Positions 9,057 through 17,360 are shown, numbered from the stretch's first letter. The stretch: DNA of 64,000 nucleotides from CAWDNM01 sp964521195 (GCA_964521195.1 CAZFRE010000001.1:186001-250000), one strand, 5' to 3'. Notes: a model not told the origin generated them from the sequence alone. Program-made: numbers and translations.

Positions 9057-9268
9057 CGCATCTGCGATCCGGGTCGGCGTGGCTACAGCACAGACTGACG
9101 GCGGCGCATGTGGCAATGCCCAACGGTGACGCGGAGATGCTCGAGATCGCCCGTCTCGCGCTTCTGATCGACCATGACGACGCCGAGCGCGAGTTCTCTT
9201 ATCGCGAGGGGGCCGAGAAGGTGCTCGCGGAGGCCCGGCTTTATGGCTGGACGATTGTGAGCGTACCG
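9050..9268 (+). pseudogene. C-terminal remnant of a HAD-superfamily phosphatase
   Basis: The frame reads MPNGDAEMLEIARLALL, then IDHDDAEREFSYREGAEKVL and GWTIVSV. This resembles the C-terminal end of HAD-like hydrolases of the phosphoserine-phosphatase type, in which DDAEREFAY is followed by GWTVVSMKxDW. The N-terminal DxDxT nucleophile motif and most of the fold are absent, and the usual DW..VF ending is replaced by sequence running into the 3' end of the opposite-strand radical-SAM gene. It could be translated from the GTG at 9050, but it cannot be an active phosphatase. The family assignment is from memory of the motif. Confidence 0.45.
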
Positions 9269-9269
9269 G

Positions 9270-10529
9270 CTAGACCCCGCAGCACGCCTTGTACTTGCGA
9301 CCGCTCCCGCACGGGCACGGTGAGTTGCGCCCTGTGCGAGCGGCCTGCTCGGCAAGGATCGGCATGATATCAGCCGCGTCGCGGCCAGCTTCGAGCAGGT
9401 CGGCGAGCGTCCGCATGCGTCCGTCCGCGTGCGCGAAGAACTGCTTCAACCCCTCGCACAGCCAGTTGAGCCCCGGCTCGCCGTCGGGGGTGAGCAGGAT
9501 GCGGTTCTTGGGGCACTCGCCGTTGCATGCGAATAGGAACTCGCACTGCCGGCAGTACTCCGGCAGTGTGGCACGCTTGGCGTCGCCGAACGCGCGCTGC
9601 TGATCGGAGCGGACCAGCTCGCCGATGGGCGTCTCCATGATGTTGCCGAGCAGATACGGCGTGTCCACGAAGTGGTCGCACGAGTACACGTCGCCGTTAT
9701 GCTCGAGCGCGACACCTTCTCCGCAGGTAGGACGGAGCACGCACAGCGACGAGTAGCCGCGCAGGTATGCAGCGAGCACCCCGTCGAAGAACTGCACGAA
9801 CATCTCGCCCACGTCGCGCCGCACCCACTCGTCGAAGATCGCCGAGAGAAACGTCCCGTAGGCGAGCGAGGGCACGCTGCGATCGGTCACGGTACCGGGT
9901 CTTCCGTCCGCGGGCGCCGTCTCGACCTCGACGATAGGGATGAACTGGATGAATCGCGCGGAGAGTTCGTCTCGGAAGTAGCGGTACACGTCGAGCGGAT
10001 GGTCCGCGTTGGCGGCGTTGACGGTGCACAGCACGTTGAACTCGGCACCGTGCTTCTGGAGTAGGCGCGCCGCTGCCTCCACCTGGTCGAAGACCGGCCG
10101 GCCGGCACCGTCATGCCGGTACGCGTCGTGGAGCTCGCGCGTGCCATCGATGCTCAGGCCAACGAGCACCTCGTTCTCGGCGAGAAAGGCGGCCCACTCG
10201 TCGTCGAGCAAGGTGCCGTTGGTCTGTAGCGTGCGCTCGACCTGCCACCCAGCCGGTAGCGTCTCCTTTTCGGCCGCGATCGCGCGGCGGAAGAAGTCGA
10301 GCCCCATAAGCGTCGGCTCGCCGCCCTGCCATGCGAGTGTGACGTAGGGCATGCGCTGGGCATCGATGGTCTGGCGCACGAACGCGCGCATGACCTCGTC
10401 GGACATGCGCTGCTCGCTGCCCGGGTAGAGCGCTGCCTTCTCGAGGAAGAAGCAATAGTCGCAGCGCAGGTTGCAGCGCGAGCCCGTGGGCTTGGCCATG
10501 ACGTGGAATACAGGCGTCGCTTCGCTCAT
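9270..10529 (-). CDS. Anaerobic sulfatase-maturating enzyme (radical SAM) with SEC-C tail
   Basis: 419 residues. C19-x3-C23-x2-C26 (CNLRCDYC) binds the radical-SAM 4Fe-4S cluster, followed by WQGGEPTLMG. Further cysteines (CGEG, SCDHFV, CRQCEFLFACNGECPKN) form the SPASM-type auxiliary cluster sites of anSME enzymes. The last 22 residues carry a SEC-C metal-binding motif (SPCPCGSGRKYKACC), an added module. anSME converts Cys or Ser in sulfatase active sites to formylglycine without oxygen. The substrates are probably the two sulfatases at 14188 and 17727, whose CSPTR and CTAGR motifs carry cysteine. No promoter was recognised. Confidence 0.93.
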   Translation of the reverse strand: MSEATPVFHVMAKPTGSRCNLRCDYCFFLEKAALYPGSEQRMSDEVMRAFVRQTIDAQRMPYVTLAWQGGEPTLMGLDFFRRAIAAEKETLPAGWQVERTLQTNGTLLDDEWAAFLAENEVLVGLSIDGTRELHDAYRHDGAGRPVFDQVEAAARLLQKHGAEFNVLCTVNAANADHPLDVYRYFRDELSARFIQFIPIVEVETAPADGRPGTVTDRSVPSLAYGTFLSAIFDEWVRRDVGEMFVQFFDGVLAAYLRGYSSLCVLRPTCGEGVALEHNGDVYSCDHFVDTPYLLGNIMETPIGELVRSDQQRAFGDAKRATLPEYCRQCEFLFACNGECPKNRILLTPDGEPGLNWLCEGLKQFFAHADGRMRTLADLLEAGRDAADIMPILAEQAARTGRNSPCPCGSGRKYKACCGV

Positions 10530-10594
10530 ACGGGCATCGTACGCGAACTGCGCGCGAAGACGCGCCTTCCTGGCCGCGGAGTCAGCGTGCGCGG

Positions 10595-11122
10595 CTAGCC
10601 GCGGATCATCTCGTCTAGCGCCACGGCGATTGCGAGCACCAGCCCGACATCCTGACCGGGGGCGACTTCGATGCCATAGGTGTCACGCACACGGAACCAC
10701 TTCATGGACACCTCGGCGATCTTGTCCCGGCCGCTCGAGATCTCGTACTCGTGGTTCAGTATGTTGCCCTGCACGTCCCAGTTGCCGCCGCCCTCGAGAC
10801 TCACGTCGAACCTGTCGCGCAACGGCGACACGAGCGCCTTCTTCACTGTCGCGATCTTGTGGCCACCGCGCTCGATCTCCATGGTGTCTTTGATGCGCAA
10901 CATCTTCTCTTGAATCGATGCGACCTCGTTGCCGCTCGCGTCTTCGAGCACGAACGTGCTGCGCATACGCAGCGCCCTGCCATCGGCCTTGAACGCCCGG
11001 TTGCCGTTGCTGTCCTCGATCCACGCATCGTCACCGATGGAGAACATCTTCTCGCGCATCTGGTAGCGAATCGGTCCGCCTCCACCCATCGGCCCTCCGC
11101 CGATACGGTCCCTGAGTCCCAT
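10595..11122 (-). CDS. LURP-one-related (Tubby-like fold) protein
   Basis: 175 residues from ATG 11122 with GAGGAGG upstream. After a Gly-rich N-terminus (GGGPMGGGGP) the sequence has the repetitive beta pattern of the LURP-one/DUF567 family: RYQMREKMFSIGDDAWIED, VLEDASGNEVASIQEKM, and IAEVSMKWFRVRDTYGIEV near the end. The fold is a 12-stranded barrel around a central helix; bacterial members have no assigned reaction. It lies downstream of the TetR gene on the same strand but has its own TGACC-N4-GGTAAG box overlapping the tetR stop codon. Confidence 0.8.
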   Translation of the reverse strand: MGLRDRIGGGPMGGGGPIRYQMREKMFSIGDDAWIEDSNGNRAFKADGRALRMRSTFVLEDASGNEVASIQEKMLRIKDTMEIERGGHKIATVKKALVSPLRDRFDVSLEGGGNWDVQGNILNHEYEISSGRDKIAEVSMKWFRVRDTYGIEVAPGQDVGLVLAIAVALDEMIRG

Positions 11123-11177
11123 TCGTGCCTCCTCGGTCGGCGAGATACGTCCGTCACGTGATGACCTTCGCGTGTTT

Positions 11178-11192
11178 CTTACCCATCGGTCA
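11178..11192 (-). promoter_or_regulatory. TGACC-N4-GGTAAG box before LURP-one gene
   Basis: On the minus strand TGACCGATGGGTAAG, identical to 7140-7154. It overlaps the last codons of the TetR gene and ends 55 bases before the LURP-one start codon. Confidence 0.6.
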
Positions 11193-11797
11193 CACAGTCG
11201 GCTCAGAATCACTCGGCGGGAACACCAGGTCCGCGACGTACACGTACATGTCCCGGACTTGCCGGTTGACCTCGGCCGGGTCCTCATCGTGCAGGTCGAA
11301 CATCAGAGACAGCCACTCCTGCATCGCAACCCACCCACAGGCCAGAGCAACGGCCGCAGCAAGGGCGATGCGAGGATCCACCGGGTGGTTCATCGCGGGT
11401 CGCGTGGTCCCCTTGGCGACTGCAGCCCGAGCCAGATCGAGCATCATGTGACCGTTCTTGATCCGGTCTTCAAGGGGCGCGTACTCCACGCCATCCATGG
11501 CCGAGCGCACGATCGCGCGTGAGCTGACCAGCTGTTTGAGCACGTCATCGAAGAGCAGGGGCATGACCTCTCGGTAGTCCGGGTGGGCCACCATCATCTC
11601 GAATCGTGAGGGCGCACCACGGGCGATGACGGCGTCTAGGATGTCTGACTTGGAGCCCACGTACTGGTGAACGAGCGGATGTGTGACGCCGGCCTTCTCG
11701 GCAATCTCGCGAACAGTGACCTTGGCGGGGTCGCGCCGAGAGAACCGAGCGTTACGCTCCGCACCTGGCGGACGCGGCTCTTTGCACCTTTGGGCAC
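11190..11797 (-). CDS. TetR-family regulator, apparent frameshift at the N-terminus
   Basis: The main frame holds a clear TetR helix-turn-helix, VTVREIAEKAGVTHPLVHQY, then GSKSDILDAV and a helical ligand domain of about 150 residues ending at 11190. That frame contains no ATG, GTG or TTG between the upstream PASTA gene and the HTH. The only start with a ribosome site (GAGAGGG, then GTG at 11797, reading VPKGAKSRVRQ, a plausible TetR N-terminus) lies in another frame. A single frameshift around 11740-11770 would join them. This is either a sequencing error, programmed frameshifting or a recent inactivation. It is preceded by a sigma-70-like promoter and a perfect inverted repeat, consistent with autoregulation. 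Confidence 0.7.
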
Positions 11798-11813
11798 CAG
11801 CACCCCTCTCGTC

Positions 11814-11830
11814 ATTGTCCGGTGGACAAT
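11814..11830. promoter_or_regulatory. Probable TetR operator, perfect inverted repeat
   Basis: ATTGTCC-GGT-GGACAAT, seven-base arms around a three-base centre. It lies between the tetR -10 hexamer and its ribosome site, where an autorepressor would bind. It differs from the TGACC-N4-GGTAAG box. Confidence 0.6.
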
Positions 11831-11832
11831 CG

Positions 11833-11860
11833 AGTCTAGTTTCGCGGCCTCCCGTGTCAA
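11833..11860 (-). promoter_or_regulatory. Sigma-70-like promoter for tetR
   Basis: On the minus strand TTGACA (11860-11855), a 16-base spacer, then TAGACT (11838-11833). The transcript would start within or just before the inverted-repeat operator. Confidence 0.5.
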
Positions 11861-11872
11861 GTGGTATTCGCT

Positions 11873-13090
11873 CTACGGTGTAGGTGTCGTCACCGTTCCA
11901 GCCCCTGGACCGGCAGTCGGCTCCGGGGCGGGCGCAGGTGTCGGTGCCGGGGCTGGTTGCGCCTCTGGCTGCTCGGTGGCCGGTTGCTGCGCCGGCTGCT
12001 CGAACGAGAACGAAGGCAGGCCGATGGTGATCGTGACCGCCGTCCCGGGGTCCACCTGTGTTCCGGCCGCCGGATTCTGATCGATCACGAGCAGTACATC
12101 CTTGTCGGTGGCAGCCCACGCTATCTTGACTTTGAGATCCGCCTTGCGCAGGGCACCGATCGCCTCGATCACGCGCATGCCGACAACGTCGGGCACGTCA
12201 GCGGTCTTCGGGACGGGCTTGGTTGCAGGCTTCTCCGCAGGCGGAGTGCCTGACTCCGCGGGCTCCTGCGGCACTGTCTCCTCAGGAGGTGTCGCGCTCT
12301 CGGTCGCTGGAGGAGTCGGCTCAACGGGAGCGGGCGCACCGGTCGAGACCTTGATGGTGACGGTGCTTCCCGCGGCCGCTACCACACCGGCAGCGGGAGA
12401 CTGGTCGATCACGTCACCCGCGGGGACATCGGCACTCGTCGACTTCGTGGTCTTGGGTTTGAAGCCAGCGCCCTCGAGAGCGGACTCGGCGTCGCTCTGC
12501 GCAAGACCCACCACGTTGGGCACCTGTCCCTGCTGCTCCCCCTTTGAGACGGTGATGTCTATCGCAGAGCCCACCGCGACCACCGTCGACGCACTTGGGT
12601 CTTGCGCGGTCAGTCTCCCTGCGTCCACATCGGGGTCGAACACATACGCCACGTTTCCGATGCGCAGGCCCTGCTCGGCGAGGGTCTCCGATGCGGCCGA
12701 CTCCGTCTGCCCGACGACATCGGGCACGTCGACCTTCGGGACTCCCGAGACGGTTATGTCGACCGCGGAGTCTGCTCTGACCTTCGTCTCAGGCGTCGGG
12801 GATTGCTGCACGACAGTACCCGGGGGAACGGCGAGTGTGGCCACATCGCTGACCTGGCCCACACGGAGACCCGCCGACTCGATGAGAGCTTGCGCCTCGG
12901 ACTGGGTCTGGCCGACGACGAGAGGCACACTCACGGTTCCGCCTCGAAACAGCAGTGCAGCCACAAGTACCACGGCAGCGGCGATCAGCACCCATATCCA
13001 CGGGCTGGGAGGTCTCTTTCCGGCGGCGCCCTGTGGAGTCCCGGACGGTTCTGGATCGACGTGCGGTGATTCGACATCGGAATCCGACAT
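11873..13090 (-). CDS. PASTA-repeat membrane protein, single-pass
   Basis: 405 residues from ATG 13090, preceded by a GGAGGGTCAC ribosome site. A short acidic cytoplasmic N-terminus is followed by one membrane helix (about 30-49) and four PASTA repeats opened by VPLVVGQ, VPDVVGQ, VPNVVGL and VPDVVGM. A Pro/Glu/Thr-rich linker separates repeats three and four, and the C-terminal tail is Pro/Ala/Glu-rich (about 50 residues). No enzymatic domain is present. It is expected to be an outward-facing peptidoglycan-binding protein. The gene is divergent from the HdeD-like gene at 13292, and each has its own TGACC-N4-GGTAAG-type box. Confidence 0.85.
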   Translation of the reverse strand: MSDSDVESPHVDPEPSGTPQGAAGKRPPSPWIWVLIAAAVVLVAALLFRGGTVSVPLVVGQTQSEAQALIESAGLRVGQVSDVATLAVPPGTVVQQSPTPETKVRADSAVDITVSGVPKVDVPDVVGQTESAASETLAEQGLRIGNVAYVFDPDVDAGRLTAQDPSASTVVAVGSAIDITVSKGEQQGQVPNVVGLAQSDAESALEGAGFKPKTTKSTSADVPAGDVIDQSPAAGVVAAAGSTVTIKVSTGAPAPVEPTPPATESATPPEETVPQEPAESGTPPAEKPATKPVPKTADVPDVVGMRVIEAIGALRKADLKVKIAWAATDKDVLLVIDQNPAAGTQVDPGTAVTITIGLPSFSFEQPAQQPATEQPEAQPAPAPTPAPAPEPTAGPGAGTVTTPTP

Positions 13091-13130
13091 GTGACCCTCC
13101 TGCGGCTGCGGGTGGCACCTGTCCTTCTAT

Positions 13131-13145
13131 GTTACCCAGTGGTCA
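13131..13145 (-). promoter_or_regulatory. TGACC-N4-GGTAAC box before PASTA gene
   Basis: Minus strand TGACCACTGGGTAAC, ending 41 bases upstream of the PASTA start at 13090 and oriented toward it. Confidence 0.55.
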
Positions 13146-13178
13146 GTCAGATACGACGGACGCCTACATGGGCATGAT

Positions 13179-13193
13179 TAACCGCAAGGTAAG
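13179..13193 (+). promoter_or_regulatory. TAACC-N4-GGTAAG box before HdeD-like gene
   Basis: Plus strand TAACCGCAAGGTAAG, 99 bases before the start at 13292, in opposite orientation to the box at 13131. It is followed by a short hairpin GGCCG-CAAT-CGGCC (13197-13210). Confidence 0.45.
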
Positions 13194-13291
13194 AAGGGCC
13201 GCAATCGGCCAACGGCGCCGCACGGTCGTGGCGCTGTCTGACAGCCGCGGGCTCGGGAGTCATCCCGGTTCGCTCTAGCAAGGGGGAGTAC

Positions 13292-13855
13292 ATGGCAGCT
13301 TCAGGTGCAGCAGTCGACTCGGGGCGGGCGCCGTCCGCCGAGTCAATGTGGTGGATGCCACTCGTCATGGGAATCGTCGCGATCTGTCTGGGCCTGCTGC
13401 TCTTGGGCCACCCCGCCGAGACGAGCGTCTGGATCGCTTGGCTCGTTGGCGTGTTCTGGTTCATCGGCGGCATCGTGAAGCTGTGCAGCCTCTTCGTCGA
13501 CCGCACGATGTGGGGCTGGAAGTTGTTCGCCGGGATCCTCGGCATTCTCGCGGGACTGGTCGTGCTCGACGCGATGAGTAGAACGCCGCTGCTGGCCACT
13601 GTCGGCCTCGCCACGATCTACGTCTGGGTGCTGGGTATCCAGGGCATCATCTACGGAGGTGTCGAGCTCGTCATGGCGTTCAAGGGCGGCGGCTGGGGAG
13701 TCGGCATTCTTGGCGTCCTGAGCATCCTGTTCGGCGGCTTCTTGCTGGTCAACCCGTTCCCGGCCAGCCTTGCGCTTCCTTGGGTGTTCGCCATCTTCGC
13801 GATCGCCGGCGGCATTGCGGCAATCGTCATGGCATTCAAGGTGAAGAACGCCTAA
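13292..13855 (+). CDS. HdeD/DUF308-family membrane protein
   Basis: 187 residues with six membrane helices in three pairs, the DUF308 repeat pattern (MGIVAICLGLLLL, LVGVFWFIGGIVKL, GIQGIIYGGVELVMAF, LSILFGGFLLVNP). The ATG at 13292 follows AAGGGGGAG. HdeD proteins are linked to acid resistance in enterobacteria, but the mechanism is unknown. The same fold appears as the C-terminal domain of the hydrolase fusion at 23548-25764. The short PLDc_N-like gene follows after 30 bases, probably cotranscribed. Confidence 0.8.
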   Translation: MAASGAAVDSGRAPSAESMWWMPLVMGIVAICLGLLLLGHPAETSVWIAWLVGVFWFIGGIVKLCSLFVDRTMWGWKLFAGILGILAGLVVLDAMSRTPLLATVGLATIYVWVLGIQGIIYGGVELVMAFKGGGWGVGILGVLSILFGGFLLVNPFPASLALPWVFAIFAIAGGIAAIVMAFKVKNA

Positions 13856-13885
13856 GCCGCGGGAACGAGTCAGTCAGGAGGATCC

Positions 13886-14104
13886 ATGTTCACCGGGGGT
13901 CTGCTGCAACTGTTCTGGTACATGCTCCTGTTCTACTTCTTCTTCATGCTCATCTGGATGTTCATCGTGACGCTTGCCGACGTGTTCAAGCGGCGTGACC
14001 TATCTGGGTGGGCCAAGGCGGGATGGATCATCCTGCTCTTCTGGCTGCCGCTGATCGGGATTCTCGCGTACGTACTCACCAAGCCGGCAAGTCTGAGGGG
14101 ATAG
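13886..14104 (+). CDS. Small PLDc_N-like membrane protein
   Basis: 72 residues behind CAGGAGGATCC. Two helices (residues about 5-30 and 45-65) flank FKRRDLSGWAKAGWI, and the second ends WLPLIGILAYV. This is the PLD-nuclease N-terminal (PLDc_N) module that anchors cardiolipin synthases, here standing alone without a SHOCT or PLD domain. The function is unknown. It probably belongs to the HdeD-like transcription unit. Confidence 0.7.
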   Translation: MFTGGLLQLFWYMLLFYFFFMLIWMFIVTLADVFKRRDLSGWAKAGWIILLFWLPLIGILAYVLTKPASLRG

Positions 14105-14187
14105 CCGCCTAGATCGGGTCGAGAGCGCGTTCGGACCGACTCGCGCGCGCAGAAGGTGCATCACACGCGGAATGTAAGGGGGGACTC

Positions 14188-17091
14188 GTGGGCGATCAAC
14201 TGATGGATGTCATGGTCGGCGTCTACACGGACGTCGATTCGGCTCAGAAGGACTTCGATGGGCTCGTTGGGCTCGTCAAGGATAAGAAGGTCAAGATCGA
14301 GGGTGCCATCCTCGTCTCGAAGGACGCAGACGGGAAGGTCACCATCGCCGACACCGGCAACCACCTCGGCCGCAAGGGCGCGGGCTGGGGAGGCGGTGTC
14401 GGCGTTATCGTCGGCCTGTTCGCACCCGCGCTGCTGCCAGCGGTCGCGGTGGGCGCTGCAGCGGGTGCGATCGCGGGCACGTTTGCAGATCACAAGCTCA
14501 AGGCAGGGATTCAAGGCAAGATTGGTGAGAATCTCCCGGAGGGTTCGGCGGCGATCATCGTCATGGCCTCAGACGATCAGCGCTTCGCTGTCGAGCAGAC
14601 GCTGGTGGGTTCAATCGCAAAATCGGTCGCTCAATCCGACGAGGGTGGCATTCGGCAGCTGAAGTCCTCACTCGCCGAGGCGATGGGCAAGTTCGCTCAA
14701 GACCGCACCGTGCTCCCGATCCCGGACCGCACGTTCGGGGGGTCTATCGGTCACACCATGGACGAGTCCGTCGGCGATTGGTCGATGATTCCTGGTCCGA
14801 AGGCGCCCGATGACGCGCCCAACGTGCTGATCGTCCTTGTGGACGATGCCGGCTTCGGCGGTCCTGAGACATTCGGCGGCGAGATCCGAACGCCTGCCCT
14901 GAGCCGCGTTCAAGAGATGGGCCTGACCTACAACCGATTCCACGTTACGGCAGTGTGCTCACCGACCCGCGCAGCGCTGCTCACCGGGCGCAACCATCAC
15001 CGCGTGGGTATGGGCGGAATCGCCGAGTTCCCCGGACCGTTCCCCGGATACACCGGGACGCGCCCGCGCAGCTGCACAGCCCTGCCGCGGATTCTGAGGG
15101 AGAACGGCTACATCACGGGCGGCTTCGGCAAGTGGCACATGACGCCTGGCCGCGAGATGGGACCCGCCGGGTCGTTTGATCACTGGCCGCAGGCGTGGGG
15201 TTTCGACCACTGGTGGGGCTTCCTGACGGGGGCCGCCGGCCAGTACGACCCGATCATCACGCAGGACAACTCGGTGCTCGGCGTGCCCGAGGGCGAAGGC
15301 GGGAAGCTCTACTACTTCCCCGACGACATCACGGACAAGTCGATCGAGTGGCTCCACGCCGTGCGGGCCCACGATGCGCACAAGCCGTGGTTTGTCTACT
15401 ACTCGACCGGCGCCACGCACGCGCCGCACCACGTAGCCAAGGAGTGGGCTGACAGGTACAAAGGCCAATTTGACGACGGCTGGGACAAGTACCGTGAGCG
15501 CACTCTCGAGCGCCAGAAGAGACTGGGCATCGTCCCCGAGGACACAGAACTCGCTCCGCGACCCGATCCGTACCCGGCCTGGGACGGCCTGAGCGACGCT
15601 GAGAAGAGACTGTATGCTCGCCAGATGGAGGTGTTCGCCGGCTTCTCGGAGAACACGGACTGGAACATCGGGCGCCTCATCGACGCCGTCGATGAGATGG
15701 GCGAGCTCGACAATACGCTGATCATCTACATCTGGGGGGACAACGGCGCGTCGATGGAGGGCACGACTACTGGGTCCTTCAACGAGACGACGTTCTTCAA
15801 TGGCCTGGTCCTCAACGCCGAGGAGCAGCTGGCCCTCATCGAGAAGTTCGGAGGCCTCGAAGGTCTCGGCGGCGAGCGTAGCGCTCCGCACTTCGCCGCC
15901 GCTTGGGCACACGCCCAGAACACGCCATTCCAGTGGGGCAAGCAGATGGCCAGTCACCTGGGTGGCGATCGCGACCCGATGGTCATGGCGTGGCCGAACC
16001 GCATCAAGAGCGGCGGTGTGCGTTCTCAGTTCACGCACTGCATCGACGTTGCGCCCACGATCCTCGACTTGATCGGCATACCGGAGCCGAAGGTCGTTGA
16101 CGGAATCGAGCAAGAGCCGATGGACGGCACGCCGTTCTCGTACACGCTCGACGACCCGGATGCAGCGGAGCAGCACACGGTCCAGTACTTCGAGATGTAC
16201 GGCAGCCGGGCAATCTACAAGGACGGCTGGTGGGCATGCGCTCGCCTGGACAAGCTGCCGTGGGACTTCTCGCCGGCCACCCTCGCCAAGTTCAAGCCGG
16301 GCAGCGGGTACGACCCGGACCAAGACAAGTGGGAGCTCTACTACCTGCCGGACGACTTCTCGCAGGCCCGTGATCTGGCAGCCGAGCAGCCGGAGAAGCT
16401 GGCCGAGCTGCGCGAGCTCTTCTGGCAGGAGGCCGCACGCAATAAGGCCCTGCCACTGCTCGGCGGCATGGCCGTCTTCTTCGGGATTCTGCCTCCCATG
16501 CCCACGAACACTCGCTTCGAGTTCGCGGGCGACGTTCAGAACGTCTCAACCACGGTGATTCCGCGGATCTACGGGCGTTCCTATGCCATCGAGGCTGACA
16601 TCAACGTTCCCGAAGCCGGTGCCGAGGGCGTCCTGTGCGCTTTCGCCGACTTCATCGGCGGCTTCGCACTTTGGGTGGACGACAAGGGGCACCTGGTGCA
16701 CACGTACCAGTTCCTTGGCGTAGACACGTACAAACAGGTCTCAACCGAGCCCATCCCAACCGGCGATGTGGGCGTCAAGATGCTGTTCGAGATCGACGAG
16801 CCGAGGCCGGGCGCCGGAGGGAAGGTGAGCCTGTGGGCCAATGACCGGCAGATCGGCGAGGGTCGTCTCGACCATACGTGCTCGATGCTGTTCACAACGT
16901 ACGCGGGCATGGACATGGGTCGGGACAACGGTGGTGTCGTGGATGAGGCCTACGTGGACAAAGCGCCGTACGCCTTCACCGGCACGTTGAGGAAGGTCAC
17001 GTTCGACCTCAAGCCGGAGTCCATCGAGACCGAGCGAGCACTGCATGAACACTCGTCGGCGCAGTCGGTAGGCGGCGGTGCCGCGGGCTAG
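14188..17091 (+). CDS. Arylsulfatase with N-terminal DUF1269-like domain
   Basis: 967 residues from GTG 14188, after AAGGGGGGA. Residues 1 to about 170 are a DUF1269/DUF6325-like module (DVMVGVYTDVDSA, a Gly/Ala-rich hydrophobic stretch around 65-95, then IIVMASDDQRFAVEQTL). The sulfatase domain starts near 212 (NVLIVLVDDAGFG). Cys257 in CSPTRAALLTG is the formylglycine precursor. GKWHM and a late WGDNGAS metal/active-site segment follow. The last 200 residues form a beta-rich C-terminal domain. No signal peptide is visible, so it should act in the cytoplasm, or at the membrane if the hydrophobic segment inserts. Activation probably needs the anSME at 9270. The substrate is unknown. Confidence 0.88.
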   Translation: MGDQLMDVMVGVYTDVDSAQKDFDGLVGLVKDKKVKIEGAILVSKDADGKVTIADTGNHLGRKGAGWGGGVGVIVGLFAPALLPAVAVGAAAGAIAGTFADHKLKAGIQGKIGENLPEGSAAIIVMASDDQRFAVEQTLVGSIAKSVAQSDEGGIRQLKSSLAEAMGKFAQDRTVLPIPDRTFGGSIGHTMDESVGDWSMIPGPKAPDDAPNVLIVLVDDAGFGGPETFGGEIRTPALSRVQEMGLTYNRFHVTAVCSPTRAALLTGRNHHRVGMGGIAEFPGPFPGYTGTRPRSCTALPRILRENGYITGGFGKWHMTPGREMGPAGSFDHWPQAWGFDHWWGFLTGAAGQYDPIITQDNSVLGVPEGEGGKLYYFPDDITDKSIEWLHAVRAHDAHKPWFVYYSTGATHAPHHVAKEWADRYKGQFDDGWDKYRERTLERQKRLGIVPEDTELAPRPDPYPAWDGLSDAEKRLYARQMEVFAGFSENTDWNIGRLIDAVDEMGELDNTLIIYIWGDNGASMEGTTTGSFNETTFFNGLVLNAEEQLALIEKFGGLEGLGGERSAPHFAAAWAHAQNTPFQWGKQMASHLGGDRDPMVMAWPNRIKSGGVRSQFTHCIDVAPTILDLIGIPEPKVVDGIEQEPMDGTPFSYTLDDPDAAEQHTVQYFEMYGSRAIYKDGWWACARLDKLPWDFSPATLAKFKPGSGYDPDQDKWELYYLPDDFSQARDLAAEQPEKLAELRELFWQEAARNKALPLLGGMAVFFGILPPMPTNTRFEFAGDVQNVSTTVIPRIYGRSYAIEADINVPEAGAEGVLCAFADFIGGFALWVDDKGHLVHTYQFLGVDTYKQVSTEPIPTGDVGVKMLFEIDEPRPGAGGKVSLWANDRQIGEGRLDHTCSMLFTTYAGMDMGRDNGGVVDEAYVDKAPYAFTGTLRKVTFDLKPESIETERALHEHSSAQSVGGGAAG

Positions 17092-17141
17092 GCGACTTGG
17101 TGCACGGTCTCGAGTGAGGCGCTGCTGCGCGCTGGCATGCC

Positions 17142-17252
17142 GTGCGGAAGCAGCTGGTCATCTTGGGCGATCTGGTGGTCGCCGTACTGGGGGCGGTCAT
17201 GCGCTTGGTAGAGTGGGGCATGGCCAAAGGCAAGCGTTCCGCAGCGGGTTGA
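17142..17252 (+). pseudogene. Truncated copy of the small two-helix membrane protein
   Basis: The frame VRKQLVILGDLVVAVLGAVM then RLVEWGMAKGKRS matches the second helix and tail of the 8865-9056 protein (IAVLGAIMRLVEWGMARGKR). The first helix is missing and no ribosome site precedes the GTG. Most likely it is the 3' remnant of a duplicated gene. Confidence 0.55.
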
Positions 17253-17285
17253 CTGCGCCTCCCGCCGAGTACTGTGGGTAGCGAC

Positions 17286-17316
17286 AGAAGGGCCGCCCAG
17301 ATCGGGCGGCCCTTCT
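17286..17316. terminator. Strong bidirectional hairpin
   Basis: AGAAGGGCCGCCC (17286-17298), loop AGATC, and its perfect complement (17304-17316): a 13-bp stem with A and T runs at its ends. It lies between the convergent sulfatase unit and the small minus-strand ORF at 17361. Confidence 0.75.
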
Positions 17317-17360
17317 TGCTGCAGCGACACGGGCCTCTCAGAGCCCAGGCGCGACGCGCC

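Noticed and set aside
11814..11830. TetR operator being the same motif as the TGACC box
   Set aside because: The half-sites TTGTCC/GGACAA differ from TGACC/GGTAAG, so the TetR is not obviously the factor reading the box.
12102..13094. Long open frame antisense to the PASTA gene
   Set aside because: Composition is Thr/Ser/Ala-rich with no family match; it mirrors the codon pattern of the minus-strand PASTA repeats, a common effect in GC-rich DNA.
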